From positions 1 through 38,543 of the forward strand of contig JAJDUK010000049.1 of the NCBI GenBank assembly GCA_022826665.1: 38,543 nt of DNA. The letters run 5' to 3'. Made by a program: the position numbers and the translations under genes. This document shows, piece after piece, positions 1-7,256 of the stretch (position 1 is the first letter of the stretch; every line of letters begins with the position of its first letter). Under the pieces are notes generated by a model. The model made no database searches. It was not told the DNA's origin and saw only the letters and a list, made by a program, of their open reading frames with translations. Origin of the DNA: Alphaproteobacteria bacterium (GTDB taxonomy: Bacteria > Pseudomonadota > Alphaproteobacteria > UBA828).

Positions 1-116
1 ACTCCTCGACGGTCGCTGCGGCGGGCTGGTTACCCACAGCTCCGCCGAAGAATGCCTCCAACACCAGACCGCTGGATACGGCGGTGACGTCATCACCTGC
101 GGACTTCAGCAAATAA
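1..116 (+). other. possible 3' end of an upstream early phage gene
   Basis: One frame is open from the window edge to a TAA at 114-116, directly before the ATG at 117. Another frame also stays open here with more C/G-ending codons. The fragment is too short to choose a frame or name a product. Nothing resembling a repressor or a left attachment end is visible. Confidence 0.2.
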
Positions 117-464
117 ATGCACTTCCTCACCGTCACCTACAACACCCTGGCGCTCGCGGTCGAGGAGCTGATCGAAGAGTGCATCCTGCCGGCGGCGGAG
201 GCGGTCAGCCCCGAGCAGGACGTGGCCGACAAGCTCGGCAAGTCGGCCGGGGTCATCGACGACATCGTCGGCCTGCTCCAGCAGCTGCCCGTTCTGGCAC
301 GCCCGGAAGACTACGAGGTCCAGCTCGATAACCTCGAGCTGGTCAAGGGCGCGATCCTCGACGGCCAGGCGCTCATCCAGCAGCAGCTCCTGGGCTTGCC
401 GGCACCGGCACCTGCGGCGAGGGCGCCGCTGATCAAGCGGCCGGTCGAGCGGCACCTCAACTAG
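117..464 (+). CDS. hypothetical early phage protein
   Basis: Predicted 115-residue acidic, Leu/Ala-rich, mostly helical protein with no family I recognise. It starts with MHFLTVTYNT and ends in a short basic tail. There is no signal peptide, Cys pair or obvious helix-turn-helix. The third codon position is nearly always C or G, as in neighbouring real genes. It sits at the left of the visible early operon, 12 bp before the regulator-like gene at 477, so it is probably expressed with the transposition genes. No clear Shine-Dalgarno site precedes the ATG, and the preceding frame ends in a TAA touching it, so translation may be coupled. Confidence 0.6.
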   Translation: MHFLTVTYNTLALAVEELIEECILPAAEAVSPEQDVADKLGKSAGVIDDIVGLLQQLPVLARPEDYEVQLDNLELVKGAILDGQALIQQQLLGLPAPAPAARAPLIKRPVERHLN

Positions 465-476
465 GAGGCCGATCAC

Positions 477-1202
477 GTGACCGAGCCGGCGGCGACACCC
501 ATCCGCGTCGCGGAGCCCGAATCGGGCGCCGATTACGGCACGCGCGCGGACTGGATCGCCGCCGGCCTTTCCCTGTCCGGCAGCGCGTCGGAGCAGTCCT
601 GGGCCTTTGCGGACTGGCTTGCCACCGGCCACAGCGCCTGGGGCAAGGATGCGATGACCGAGGCCGCCGCGGCGACCGGCGCGAGCCCCGGAAAAATCCG
701 GCACTATCTCAAGACCTCAACGGTTTACCCTCAGAGTCGCCGGCGACTCACCCTGACATTTTCTCACCACATGGAGGCCGCCTTCCTGCCCGAGGGCGAG
801 CGCGAGCAGCTGCTCGACCGGGCGGAGGCGGGCGAATGGAGCCGCGCGGAGATCCGCGCCGCCGCCCGCGAGGCCTCGAAGGACGGCAAGCTCAAGCGCC
901 AGGCGGCCGAGATCAGGGCGCTCAAGCGCGCGCTGAAGGCTGCGCAGGCGAACGCCCTGGACACCACCAGGCAGGCGCGCTCGCGGCTTTATGCCGAGCG
1001 CCGCGTGATCCGCGAGGCCGCGGGCCGCAGCGCCGACCTGGTGGAGGAGCTGGCCGACTCGGGCGCGCTCGACGATCTGCACGGCAACGCGCGCCGCGCC
1101 CTGGTCAAGGCGTTGCAGCAGTCCGGCCAGGCGATGGCGGCGGAAGTCAACAAGGCGCTCGCGCGGATGAAGGCCGCCTCCGAGAGGATCGAGCAGGCGT
1201 GA
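477..1202 (+). CDS. phage DNA-binding regulator-like protein with coiled coil
   Basis: Predicted 241 residues from a GTG start (product begins MTEPAATPIR), with AGGAGG about 8 bases upstream. Residues about 25-130 follow a pattern seen in phage and LmbU-like regulators: a small helical domain, then SFSHH-like text (here FSHHMEAAFLP) and an LDRAEAGEWSRAEIR segment. Residues about 135-240 are Ala/Arg/Glu-rich and likely coiled coil. Its position before the transposase suggests an early regulatory or DNA-organising role, but that is inference. The last bases overlap the transposase start in a GTGA arrangement, so the two are translationally coupled. Helix-turn-helix character is likely but not proven from sequence alone. 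Confidence 0.65.
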   Translation: MTEPAATPIRVAEPESGADYGTRADWIAAGLSLSGSASEQSWAFADWLATGHSAWGKDAMTEAAAATGASPGKIRHYLKTSTVYPQSRRRLTLTFSHHMEAAFLPEGEREQLLDRAEAGEWSRAEIRAAAREASKDGKLKRQAAEIRALKRALKAAQANALDTTRQARSRLYAERRVIREAAGRSADLVEELADSGALDDLHGNARRALVKALQQSGQAMAAEVNKALARMKAASERIEQA

Positions 1203-3022
1203 CCGCGTGGCCGTCGTGCAGCTTCGACAAGGCCGGCAACGCCGATGCACGGCCCGTGAAGGCCCACGTCAACGGCGCGACCTGCGACCCCGAGACAGGC
1301 GAGATCTTCGAACCCTGGGAGAGCGCCACGGAGGCGGAGCGGGCAGCCGCTGCCGCCCGGCTGGAGACCGTGAAGCTCTCCCAGGAACTCCACACGGCCG
1401 GCGTGCCGCGCAGCTGGGCCGACAGGGTCGTGCGGCACGGCCCCGGCGTTTCCGTCTCCGCCGTGAGCGCCTGGCGCCGTAAGGCCGGTCGTGCCGCACC
1501 CGGCCGTGCGCTCGAGGCCCTGCTCGACAACCCCCGCACGGGGCGCCCGCCTGCCGCCTGGCGCGAGCCGGGCGCGGACGTCCTGTGGCGGCTCTGGTGC
1601 ACAGACTACCTGCGCGAGGAAGCGCCCACGGCGACGGCCGTGCACCGGCGCCTGGCCGACGTGGCGGCGGAGCGGGGCTGGTCGCTGCCGCACCTCGGCG
1701 CCTTCAGGCGCCGCACCGACCGCGAGTTCACCAGGGCCGAGGTCGTCCGGGCCCGCGGCGGCGCGCTCGCCGCGATGGACCTGGTGCCCCACCAGACCCG
1801 CACCGTGGCGGGCCTCAAGCCGCTCGATATCGTCAACGGCGACGGCCGCAGGTTCGACGTCACGGCGACGCTGCCCTCGGGCAAGGAGGGCCGGCCTGCC
1901 GTCTGGGTGTGGCAGGACGTGCGCACCCGCAAGGTGCTGGCCTGGCGCGCCGGCGAGACCGAGAGCGCCGACCTGGTGCGGACGTCGCTGCATGCGCTCA
2001 TCACGGACCACGGCGTGCCCGGCCGGGTCCTGGTCGACTCCACCCGCGCCGCCTCGGCGAAGTGGGCCACGGGCGGGCAGCCCCACCGCAAGCGCTGGCG
2101 CTCCACCGACGAGGAGCTGCCGGGCCTGCTCAAGATGCTCGACATCGGCTACTCGGCGACCACGGTCGACCGGGACGCCGCCGGCCGGGGCAGGGGGCGC
2201 GGGCGGGCCAAGCCGGTCGAGCGCGCGTTCCGCGACCTCGCCAACCATATCGACACCCATCCCCTGATGGCCGGCGCCGGCACCGGACGCTCGCCGGTCG
2301 ACAGGCCCGAGACGCACCGCATGCGCGCAGTGCCGTGGGAGGTGTTCATCGACGTGCTCGAGCGCGCCGTCGCCGAGCACAACGCCCGCGAGGGCCGCCA
2401 GAGCGAGGCGGCCGCCGGGCGCAGCCTGGATCAGACCTGGGCCGAGGAGATCGCCGACACGGTCGTCAGGCGGCTCGCGCCCTCGCAGGCGGCGATCCTG
2501 CTGCTGGCGGCCGAGGACGCCGCGATCGACAACGCCGGCTGCCTGCGGCTCAAGGCCGGCAAGGGCGCCGGCCTGCCCGCCAACCGCTACCACCACCCCG
2601 ACCTGGTCGAGCGCGCAGGCGAGCGTGTCGTCGCCCGCTTCGATCCGGAGGACCTGCACGGCACGGTCCACGTCTTCGACGCCAAGGGGCGCTACGTCTG
2701 CGCCGCCGGCTGCCTGATGCCGGCGGGCTTCGCCGACACGGCCGCCGCCAAGGAGTGGGAGGCCGCCCGCCGGCGCAAGCGCCGCGCGACCGAGACCGGC
2801 CTCGCCGCGCGCCGCGACATGGACGAGCTGCAGCAGACCATGGCGTCGCTGCCCGCGCCGGGTGCGGCCGAGGAGGCCGAGCCCGCTGCGGTCCGCCTGG
2901 TGACCGGCGAGAGCCTGCCCGAGGCCCTGCCCGCCGGCGGGGGCGCCGCCGCAGAACGCCGGCGCAGCCCGTTCCTGGCGGCCCTCAGAACCGTTCAACA
3001 GCTCGAGGAGGACGAGGCATGA
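1199..3022 (+). CDS. Mu-type DDE transposase (MuA-like)
   Basis: Predicted 607 residues, close to MuA (663). It catalyses strand transfer of the phage ends during integration and replicative transposition. The GTG start at 1199 overlaps the upstream stop. The catalytic triad is readable: D215 in NGDG, D280 in VLVDSTRAASAKW and E341 in KPVERAF, each embedded in text typical of the MuA core (VWVWQDVRTRKVLAWR; TGG after the second Asp). Residues about 1-170 hold the end-binding helical domains. The region after about 480 corresponds to the Mu-transposase C-terminal barrel and a tail that in Mu contacts MuB. All three acidic residues are intact, so the enzyme could be active. The next gene overlaps by four bases. 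Confidence 0.95.
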   Translation: MTAWPSCSFDKAGNADARPVKAHVNGATCDPETGEIFEPWESATEAERAAAAARLETVKLSQELHTAGVPRSWADRVVRHGPGVSVSAVSAWRRKAGRAAPGRALEALLDNPRTGRPPAAWREPGADVLWRLWCTDYLREEAPTATAVHRRLADVAAERGWSLPHLGAFRRRTDREFTRAEVVRARGGALAAMDLVPHQTRTVAGLKPLDIVNGDGRRFDVTATLPSGKEGRPAVWVWQDVRTRKVLAWRAGETESADLVRTSLHALITDHGVPGRVLVDSTRAASAKWATGGQPHRKRWRSTDEELPGLLKMLDIGYSATTVDRDAAGRGRGRGRAKPVERAFRDLANHIDTHPLMAGAGTGRSPVDRPETHRMRAVPWEVFIDVLERAVAEHNAREGRQSEAAAGRSLDQTWAEEIADTVVRRLAPSQAAILLLAAEDAAIDNAGCLRLKAGKGAGLPANRYHHPDLVERAGERVVARFDPEDLHGTVHVFDAKGRYVCAAGCLMPAGFADTAAAKEWEAARRRKRRATETGLAARRDMDELQQTMASLPAPGAAEEAEPAAVRLVTGESLPEALPAGGGAAAERRRSPFLAALRTVQQLEEDEA

Positions 3023-3999
3023 CGGACGGCACCGTAACGTTGTTTCCGGAGGCGCGGCCGAGCGAGGCCCCTGCCTCCGACTACGCCGCCACCGTCGCCG
3101 CCTGCAAGGCGGAGATGAAGGCGGCGGGGCTTTCCATAGCCAAGGCCGCCCACGAGATGGGGCGGGGCGTGTCGCAGTCCGTGCTGTCGAAGTGGCTGCG
3201 CGGCATCTACGAGGGCGACGTCCCGAAGGTGACGGAGCGCGTTTCGCTCTGGCTCTCGACCAGGGCCGAGGCCGCGCGCCGCGACCTGGCCGCCGCCGGC
3301 CTCGATCGCCACGTCGACCTCGGCGTCACCGAGGAGATCGAGACCGCGCTCGGCCACGCCCAGGCGACGGGCGACATCGTGCTCGTCCACGGCCGCGCCG
3401 GCCGGGGCAAGAGCTGGGCGATGGAGCGCTACTGCGCGGGCCACACCGCCGCCTACGGGCTCGCCATGACAGAGGCTGTGCAGACGCTGTCCGGCATGCT
3501 CGGCCTCGTGGCGGAGGTCGTCGGCGCCGGCGGCGGCCATCCCTCGGCGCTCGCCGCCGAGACGGCGATCGTGGAGCGGCTGACGGGGCGCCGCGCGCTG
3601 CTCTGCGTTGACGAGGCCGATCTCCTGCGGCCCCGGCTGCTCAACCAGCTGCGCTGCATCCGCGACCGCGCGCGTTGCGGACTGGCGCTGCTCGGCCGCG
3701 ACCCTCTCTGGAAGACTGTCGCCCGGTCCGAGCGGTGCGAGCCGATCGTGGGGCGGATCGGCATTCGCCTGCCGCTCGCGGCCACGGCCGAGGCGGACAT
3801 CCTCGACCTGGCGCGCGGCGTGCTCAGCCGCGCGCCCACCAAGGCCGAGAGGGATCACCTGCTCGGCGTCGCACGCGGCGACGGCGGCCTGCACGCGCTG
3901 CGCCGCCTCTTCGCCAGGGCGTGGGTGCTGGCGCGCGCCGGCGGCAACCGGGGCATCTCGGCCGGCGACATCGCGGCCGCCCGCGAGGAAGCCGCCTGA
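3019..3999 (+). CDS. Mu-type AAA+ target-selection ATPase (MuB-like)
   Basis: Predicted 326 residues; MuB is 312. In Mu this ATPase coats target DNA, delivers it to the transposase and gives target immunity. Residues about 25-85 form a helix-turn-helix (KAAHEMGRGVSQSVLSKWLRG), as in MuB. The ATPase core has a Walker A at residues 126-132 (GRAGRGKS, K131) and Walker B at 194-199 (LLCVDEA, D198/E199). The C-terminal about 80 residues are helical, as in the MuB C-domain. ATG overlaps the transposase stop as ATGA, so both are made from one message. Confidence 0.93.
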   Translation: MTDGTVTLFPEARPSEAPASDYAATVAACKAEMKAAGLSIAKAAHEMGRGVSQSVLSKWLRGIYEGDVPKVTERVSLWLSTRAEAARRDLAAAGLDRHVDLGVTEEIETALGHAQATGDIVLVHGRAGRGKSWAMERYCAGHTAAYGLAMTEAVQTLSGMLGLVAEVVGAGGGHPSALAAETAIVERLTGRRALLCVDEADLLRPRLLNQLRCIRDRARCGLALLGRDPLWKTVARSERCEPIVGRIGIRLPLAATAEADILDLARGVLSRAPTKAERDHLLGVARGDGGLHALRRLFARAWVLARAGGNRGISAGDIAAAREEAA

Positions 4000-4232
4000 T
4001 GCTCTGCGGCGACCTGCGCGACATCACCCGCCGGCTCTCGGTCGAGCTGATGTCCGCCGGCCTCCCCACCCAGTGCGTGGTCGCCGTCTCCAATCGCATC
4101 CTCGAACTCGAGGACCTGGCCGACCGTCTCGAGCTGTGGGAGCGCTCGGCCGTTCCCGGCCCGGCGGCGCGCCTCGACCGCGCGGCCATGCCCGCGAACG
4201 TGGTGGCGCTACACCCGGAGGACGCTGCATGA
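3999..4232 (+). CDS. small phage protein, paralogue of the next gene
   Basis: Predicted 77-residue helical protein of unknown function, starting MLCGDLRDITRR. The ATG shares its A with the TGA of muB. The tail NVVALHPEDAA and the segment ILELEDLADRLE resemble NVVPLHPKGSA and ILELAAADAARLE in the next protein, so the two probably arose by duplication. Its position after muB is where Mu carries small accessory early genes. No catalytic motif, Cys pair or membrane segment is visible. Confidence 0.7.
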   Translation: MLCGDLRDITRRLSVELMSAGLPTQCVVAVSNRILELEDLADRLELWERSAVPGPAARLDRAAMPANVVALHPEDAA

Positions 4233-4465
4233 CGACGCCGGACGAGCTGGTCAGCGCGCGCCTCGGCGAGCTCGCCACCTGGCTGCGCACATACGAGCAC
4301 GACGGCGTCGAGCTGGCGCCCCTCGCCGTACAGGGGATGGTGCGCATCCTGGAGTTGGCCGCCGCCGACGCGGCCAGGCTGGAGCGCCGGCACAACCCAG
4401 CCCCCCCCTGGGGCGGGGCGTCGAGCGGCAACGTCGTGCCGCTGCATCCGAAGGGTAGCGCATGA
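4229..4465 (+). CDS. small phage protein, paralogue of the previous gene
   Basis: Predicted 78 residues, starting MTTPDELVSARL, with ATGA overlaps at both ends. Shares an ILEL helix and an NVV-LHP tail with the 77-residue protein before it. A run of eight C (4401-4408) encodes part of the PAPPWGG linker. Here the frame is consistent on both sides, unlike other C runs nearby. Function unknown; probably a small early accessory protein. Confidence 0.7.
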   Translation: MTTPDELVSARLGELATWLRTYEHDGVELAPLAVQGMVRILELAAADAARLERRHNPAPPWGGASSGNVVPLHPKGSA

Positions 4466-4470
4466 CAGTA

Positions 4471-4481
4471 CCCCCCCCCCC
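4471..4481 (+). repeat. C11 homopolymer breaking an ATGA-coupled start
   Basis: An ATG at 4462 overlaps the upstream stop but stays open for only 12 codons. With one more C it would read MTVPPPPDIAPAL and run straight into the GcrA-like frame that otherwise needs the TTG at 4497. Confidence 0.7.
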
Positions 4482-4496
4482 GATATCGCGCCGGCC

Positions 4497-5042
4497 TTGA
4501 CCCCCGACCTGGTCTACAAGCGCAACGTGCTGCGCCGCCGGCTCGGCACCGAGCTCGGCGACCGCACCTTCCGCGAGTGGCTGGAGCGGTCCCTCGCGGC
4601 GGTGACGCCGGAGCCCGAGGAGGAGCCGCCCGTGGCTGAGCCGGCGCCCGCGCCCCGCGACATGCGCACCGCGCATGGCCCGGCCGAAAATCCGGCCCCT
4701 CCCGACGCCGGCGCCGGCGCGATCGCCGCCGAGCTGGAGCCCGAGGCGGCCGATTGTGCCCCCGAGCCATGCGCCGAGCGCAATGGGCACGATACCCATT
4801 CCGAGGAGCCGGAGGCCGACGTGCCCGAGCCGCAGCCCGCGCCGCTAAAGGGCTGCCTCTGGCCCGAGGGCGAATCGCCCGAGCTGACCTTCTGTGGGGC
4901 GGAGCGCTCGCCCGGCCGGAGCTACTGCCCCGAGCACTGCGCTCGGGCTTACGTCCCGGCGGGAGGCGGCAGGTTCCCGATCGAGCGCTTCCACTCACCC
5001 CCCCCCAAGAAAACTGCGCGGCGTAGGAAGGTACTGGTATGA
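4497..5042 (+). CDS. phage protein with GcrA-type C-terminal domain
   Basis: Predicted 181 residues from a TTG start. The intended start may be the ATG at 4462 if the C11 tract before it is one base short. Residues about 1-35 are basic and helical. Residues 36-115 are a Pro/Glu/Ala linker. Residues about 116-155 match the C-terminal region of GcrA, the alphaproteobacterial cell-cycle transcription factor: GCLWPEG, then FCGAERSPGRSYC and PEHCARAY, with C120, C133, C144, H147 and C148 as likely metal ligands. The N-terminal GcrA helix-turn-helix is absent, so it may act on sigma factor or RNA polymerase rather than directly on DNA; that is inference. The stop overlaps the next start (ATGA). Confidence 0.75.
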   Translation: MTPDLVYKRNVLRRRLGTELGDRTFREWLERSLAAVTPEPEEEPPVAEPAPAPRDMRTAHGPAENPAPPDAGAGAIAAELEPEAADCAPEPCAERNGHDTHSEEPEADVPEPQPAPLKGCLWPEGESPELTFCGAERSPGRSYCPEHCARAYVPAGGGRFPIERFHSPPPKKTARRRKVLV

Positions 5043-5494
5043 GTGAGCACCCCTCGATCGCCGCCATCAGAAGCCGTGTCGCGGAGCGCTACGGAATCAG
5101 CGTCGGCGCCATTTTGTCCGACCGCCGCTCGCGCTCGATTACCTGGGCGCGGCATGTCGCGATGTATCTCTGCCGGCGCCATACGCCGTTCTCGCTCCCG
5201 AGGATCGGCCGCGAGTTCCGCAAGCGCGATCACACCACGGTGATGTACGCCCTCGACAAGGTCGAGGGGCAGATGGATCGCTACCCCGAGAAGGCGGCAG
5301 AGGTCGAAGCGCTCTCGGCAGAGGTTGCCGCGCTGCAGCCCGTGGCGGGCGCCGACGCCGCGCCCGATCTCTGCAGCGCCGACAAGGGGGCGCGGGGGCG
5401 CCTGCTGCTCGCGACGCTGATCCGAGTCCATTCACGGCGACTGGCGCGTCAGCGCAGGGCGCTGGATCGCCTCGAGGCGGGGGCGTCGTTGTGA
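5039..5494 (+). CDS. DnaA domain IV-like DNA-binding protein
   Basis: Predicted 151 residues. Residues about 5-80 match the DNA-binding domain IV of the replication initiator DnaA, including the signature around residues 57-71 (IGREFRKRDHTTVMYA), which in DnaA reads DnaA boxes. There is no AAA+ domain, so it cannot initiate replication alone. It may compete for DnaA boxes or recruit factors to phage DNA, which is inference. The C-terminal half is Ala/Arg-rich and helical with no known motif. It follows the GcrA-like gene with an ATGA overlap. A 40-bp gap with a palindrome separates it from gam. Confidence 0.85.
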   Translation: MSEHPSIAAIRSRVAERYGISVGAILSDRRSRSITWARHVAMYLCRRHTPFSLPRIGREFRKRDHTTVMYALDKVEGQMDRYPEKAAEVEALSAEVAALQPVAGADAAPDLCSADKGARGRLLLATLIRVHSRRLARQRRALDRLEAGASL

Positions 5495-5504
5495 CGCGCC
5501 AGGG

Positions 5505-5518
5505 TGTTGTCGACAACA
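5505..5518. promoter_or_regulatory. perfect 14-bp palindrome before gam
   Basis: TGTTGTCGACAACA is a perfect dyad in the only real gap of the early operon. It lies 16 bases before the gam ATG and just upstream of its GGAGG-like ribosome site. It could be an operator for a dimeric regulator or an internal promoter element. No clear -35/-10 pair is visible. Confidence 0.4.
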
Positions 5519-5534
5519 GTTTGGAGGGTGGTCA

Positions 5535-6074
5535 ATGACCGAAACCGCAACGGCACCGACCATGGACGAGATCGTCGCGCTCGCGCGCTCTTACGCGAGG
5601 GCGCGCGACGCGCTCGAGGCTACCGGGGAAGAGATCAGGCAGCTGCAGCGCAAGGCGGTCCGCGACCGCCTGCGCGGGCTGCGCAGCCGGGTGGCCGAGG
5701 CGGCGACGGCCCATGACGCACTGAAGGCGGCGATCGAGGCCAGACCCAGCCTTTTCGTGAAGCCGCGCACGGTCGCGGTCGACGGCGTGAAGTTCGGCTT
5801 CCGCAAGCAGACCGGCGCCGTGGATATTGCCGACGAGGCCCAGGCGATCGAGCGGCTGCGCAAGAAGCTGCCGGGGCTGGCGGACGCGCTGATCAACGTC
5901 AAGGAGAGCCTGGACAAGAAGGGGCTCCGCAAGCTCGCGGCGGCCGATCTGGCGCGGATCGGCGTCACCATCGGCGACCCCGTCGACGAGGTGGTGATCG
6001 CCACGGCCGAGAGCGATATCGACAAGCTGGTCGACGCCCTGCTTGACGACGGCGACGGGGAGGCGGCGGGATGA
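5535..6074 (+). CDS. gam: host-nuclease inhibitor Gam
   Basis: Predicted 179 residues; Mu Gam is 174. Gam binds double-stranded DNA ends and shields linear DNA from exonucleases such as RecBCD, and it is related to Ku. The sequence has the family layout: a long N-terminal helical hairpin (residues about 10-75), a beta segment around residues 78-100 (LFVKPRTVAVDGVKFGFRKQTG) and a C-terminal part ending in IDKLVDALLDD. A GGAGGGTGG ribosome site precedes the ATG. The next gene overlaps by ATGA. Confidence 0.88.
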   Translation: MTETATAPTMDEIVALARSYARARDALEATGEEIRQLQRKAVRDRLRGLRSRVAEAATAHDALKAAIEARPSLFVKPRTVAVDGVKFGFRKQTGAVDIADEAQAIERLRKKLPGLADALINVKESLDKKGLRKLAAADLARIGVTIGDPVDEVVIATAESDIDKLVDALLDDGDGEAAG

Positions 6075-6490
6075 CGTCGAGCCTATCTCATGTGCAGATC
6101 GACGCCCTACGGGCGCGCGCGGGCCTGGGTGGCTTCCTCGGCCGTCGTCCCGCGCAGACGCTGGCGGCGCTGCAGCGGAAGGGGCTCGTCCGTTCCGACC
6201 GGAGCGTGACGCTTCTCGGCCAGGTGACCGCCCGGCTGGATGGCTGGATACCGACAACGCGGCAATGCGAGCTGATCATCGCACTGGCGGACGGCGAGGT
6301 GCGCAGCAGCACCGCCTATCATCTTGAGGGCGGCTTTCCGCGCGCGCCTGCTGGGGTAATACACCGGCTGCGCAACGCTGGCGCGGCGCAGCCGGCCGCG
6401 CGACCGGGCTGGTACACGGCCACGAACCTCGGCCATGAGCTCGCGCTGATTCTCCGCCAGCAGACGCTGCCCCCCCCCTGTGGGTTTTAA
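6071..6490 (+). CDS. hypothetical phage protein, winged-helix-like
   Basis: Predicted 139 residues, coupled to gam by ATGA. Residues about 25-60 (AQTLAALQRKGLVRSDRSVTLLGQVTARL) and the later segment resemble two small winged-helix-type units, as in DNA-binding phage proteins; this is a fold guess only. The gene ends in a C9 tract. One more C there and one more G in the following G8 tract would carry the frame to a TGA overlapping the next ATG, so the true C terminus may differ from the PPPCGF ending read here. Confidence 0.65.
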   Translation: MTSSLSHVQIDALRARAGLGGFLGRRPAQTLAALQRKGLVRSDRSVTLLGQVTARLDGWIPTTRQCELIIALADGEVRSSTAYHLEGGFPRAPAGVIHRLRNAGAAQPAARPGWYTATNLGHELALILRQQTLPPPCGF

Positions 6491-6498
6491 GGGGGGGG
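6470..6498. repeat. C9 / G8 homopolymer inverted repeat
   Basis: Nine C (6470-6478), twelve bases, then eight G (6491-6498). The RNA could fold into a C:G hairpin that hides the G-rich ribosome site of the gene at 6506, or act as a terminator-like structure. It is also one of the homopolymers that may be miscounted. Confidence 0.6.
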
Positions 6499-6505
6499 TG
6501 AGCCG

Positions 6506-6715
6506 ATGAGCGAGCGCCGCTGCCGCAAGTGCGGCTGCACCGAGGACCGGGCCTGCGTCGACTTCTGGGGCGACGCCTGCGCCTGGTCGGCCTCCGACCC
6601 CACTCTCTGCAGCTACTGCGACGAGAACGTGCCGTGCGATCCGGGCGGCCCGCCTCCGGCGCGCGCGGCCTTCGCAGGCGCCGGCGCCACGGGCGTGGTG
6701 AGGGGCGCGTCATGA
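6506..6715 (+). CDS. small Cys-rich zinc-binding phage protein
   Basis: Predicted 69 residues. Residues 6-45 carry CRKCGCTEDRAC, a Cys in DACAW and CSYC near residues 36-39, a pattern of small phage proteins thought to bind zinc. Function unknown. The G8 tract lies at the ribosome-site position. The stop overlaps the next ATG (ATGA). Confidence 0.7.
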   Translation: MSERRCRKCGCTEDRACVDFWGDACAWSASDPTLCSYCDENVPCDPGGPPPARAAFAGAGATGVVRGAS

Positions 6716-6996
6716 CCCGCCTCGCGCCCACGCCGATCGGCGACGACCACGACTGGCTGAAGCAGTCGCTTCGCCGGGCCACCGACAACGCCTGTCACCT
6801 CTACGACAGCGAGATCACCTTCGTCGACCAGCTGCGCGAGAAGTGCCGCCGCTTCGGCGAAGGCACCTACGTCTCGGCGAAGCAGCGCGCCTGGCTGAAA
6901 CGGATCATGGCCCGCCTCGACCGCATGGGCATCGGCGAGGACGACGACGAGCCCGGCGATCCCGTGGCGCGCCCGGTCGACGAGGTGATCCGGTGA
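6712..6996 (+). CDS. hypothetical phage protein
   Basis: Predicted 94 residues, starting MTRLAPTPIGDDHDW. Contains a helical region (FVDQLREKCRRFGEGTYVSAKQRAWLKRIMARLDRMG) of the kind seen in small phage and plasmid proteins where a substrate-like helix ends in a WL-xRI motif. The tail is acidic. Coupled by ATGA to the Cys-rich gene and by GTGA to the next. No function assigned. Confidence 0.68.
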   Translation: MTRLAPTPIGDDHDWLKQSLRRATDNACHLYDSEITFVDQLREKCRRFGEGTYVSAKQRAWLKRIMARLDRMGIGEDDDEPGDPVARPVDEVIR

Positions 6997-7190
6997 AGTA
7001 CGACATCTGGGCGAGCCCGGAGGGCGAGCCGCCGGACCTCGACGAGGCCGGCATCAGGTCCTACGTGGAGCGCTACACCACGCGCGAGGGTGTGCTGGCC
7101 AAGGCCCGCACGCTGCTGAATGCGGGACGCTCCGTCGAGATCATTCCGGTATCGGACGGCGCACCGCTTCCGGGGGGGGCGACGAATTGA
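6993..7190 (+). CDS. small phage protein, C terminus uncertain
   Basis: Predicted 65 residues from a GTG start (KYDIWASPEGEPPDL). As read it ends PLPGGATN just after a G8 tract (7172-7179). With nine G the frame would continue as GGGDELTDPLAIPEFLRR and stop at 7240 in an ATGA overlap. The DPLAIPEFLRR ending is typical of small phage proteins, so the longer form is likely the true one. Function unknown. Confidence 0.65.
   Translation: MKYDIWASPEGEPPDLDEAGIRSYVERYTTREGVLAKARTLLNAGRSVEIIPVSDGAPLPGGATN
7172..7179 (+). repeat. G8 homopolymer near a gene end
   Basis: Eight G near the 3' end of the 6993 gene. One extra G fuses it to the 17-codon frame at 7187-7240. Confidence 0.6.
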
Positions 7191-7240
7191 CTGACCCGCT
7201 CGCGATCCCGGAATTTCTGCGCCGGACGTCATCCGCATGA
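7187..7240 (+). CDS. 17-codon frame, probable C-terminal end of the preceding protein
   Basis: A TTG-started frame encodes TDPLAIPEFLRRTSSA. The AIPEFLRR text is common at the C terminus of small phage proteins, so this is more likely the displaced tail of the gene starting at 6993 than a separate gene. It could also be a very short coupled gene (TTGA overlap). Confidence 0.4.
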   Translation: MTDPLAIPEFLRRTSSA

Positions 7241-7243
7241 GCG

Positions 7244-7250
7244 CCCCCCC
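7244..7250 (+). repeat. C7 homopolymer after an ATGA-coupled start
   Basis: The ATG at 7237 reads MSAPPAP and stops at 7260. With eight C it reads MSAPPGT and enters the 58-residue frame starting at 7257. Confidence 0.6.
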
Positions 7251-7256
7251 GGCACC

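Noticed and set aside
836-1198. In-frame upstream extension of the transposase
   Set aside because: It would overlap the regulator-like gene fully in another frame and reads as Arg/Gly-rich shadow. The GTG at 1199 gives GTGA coupling and a MuA-like length.
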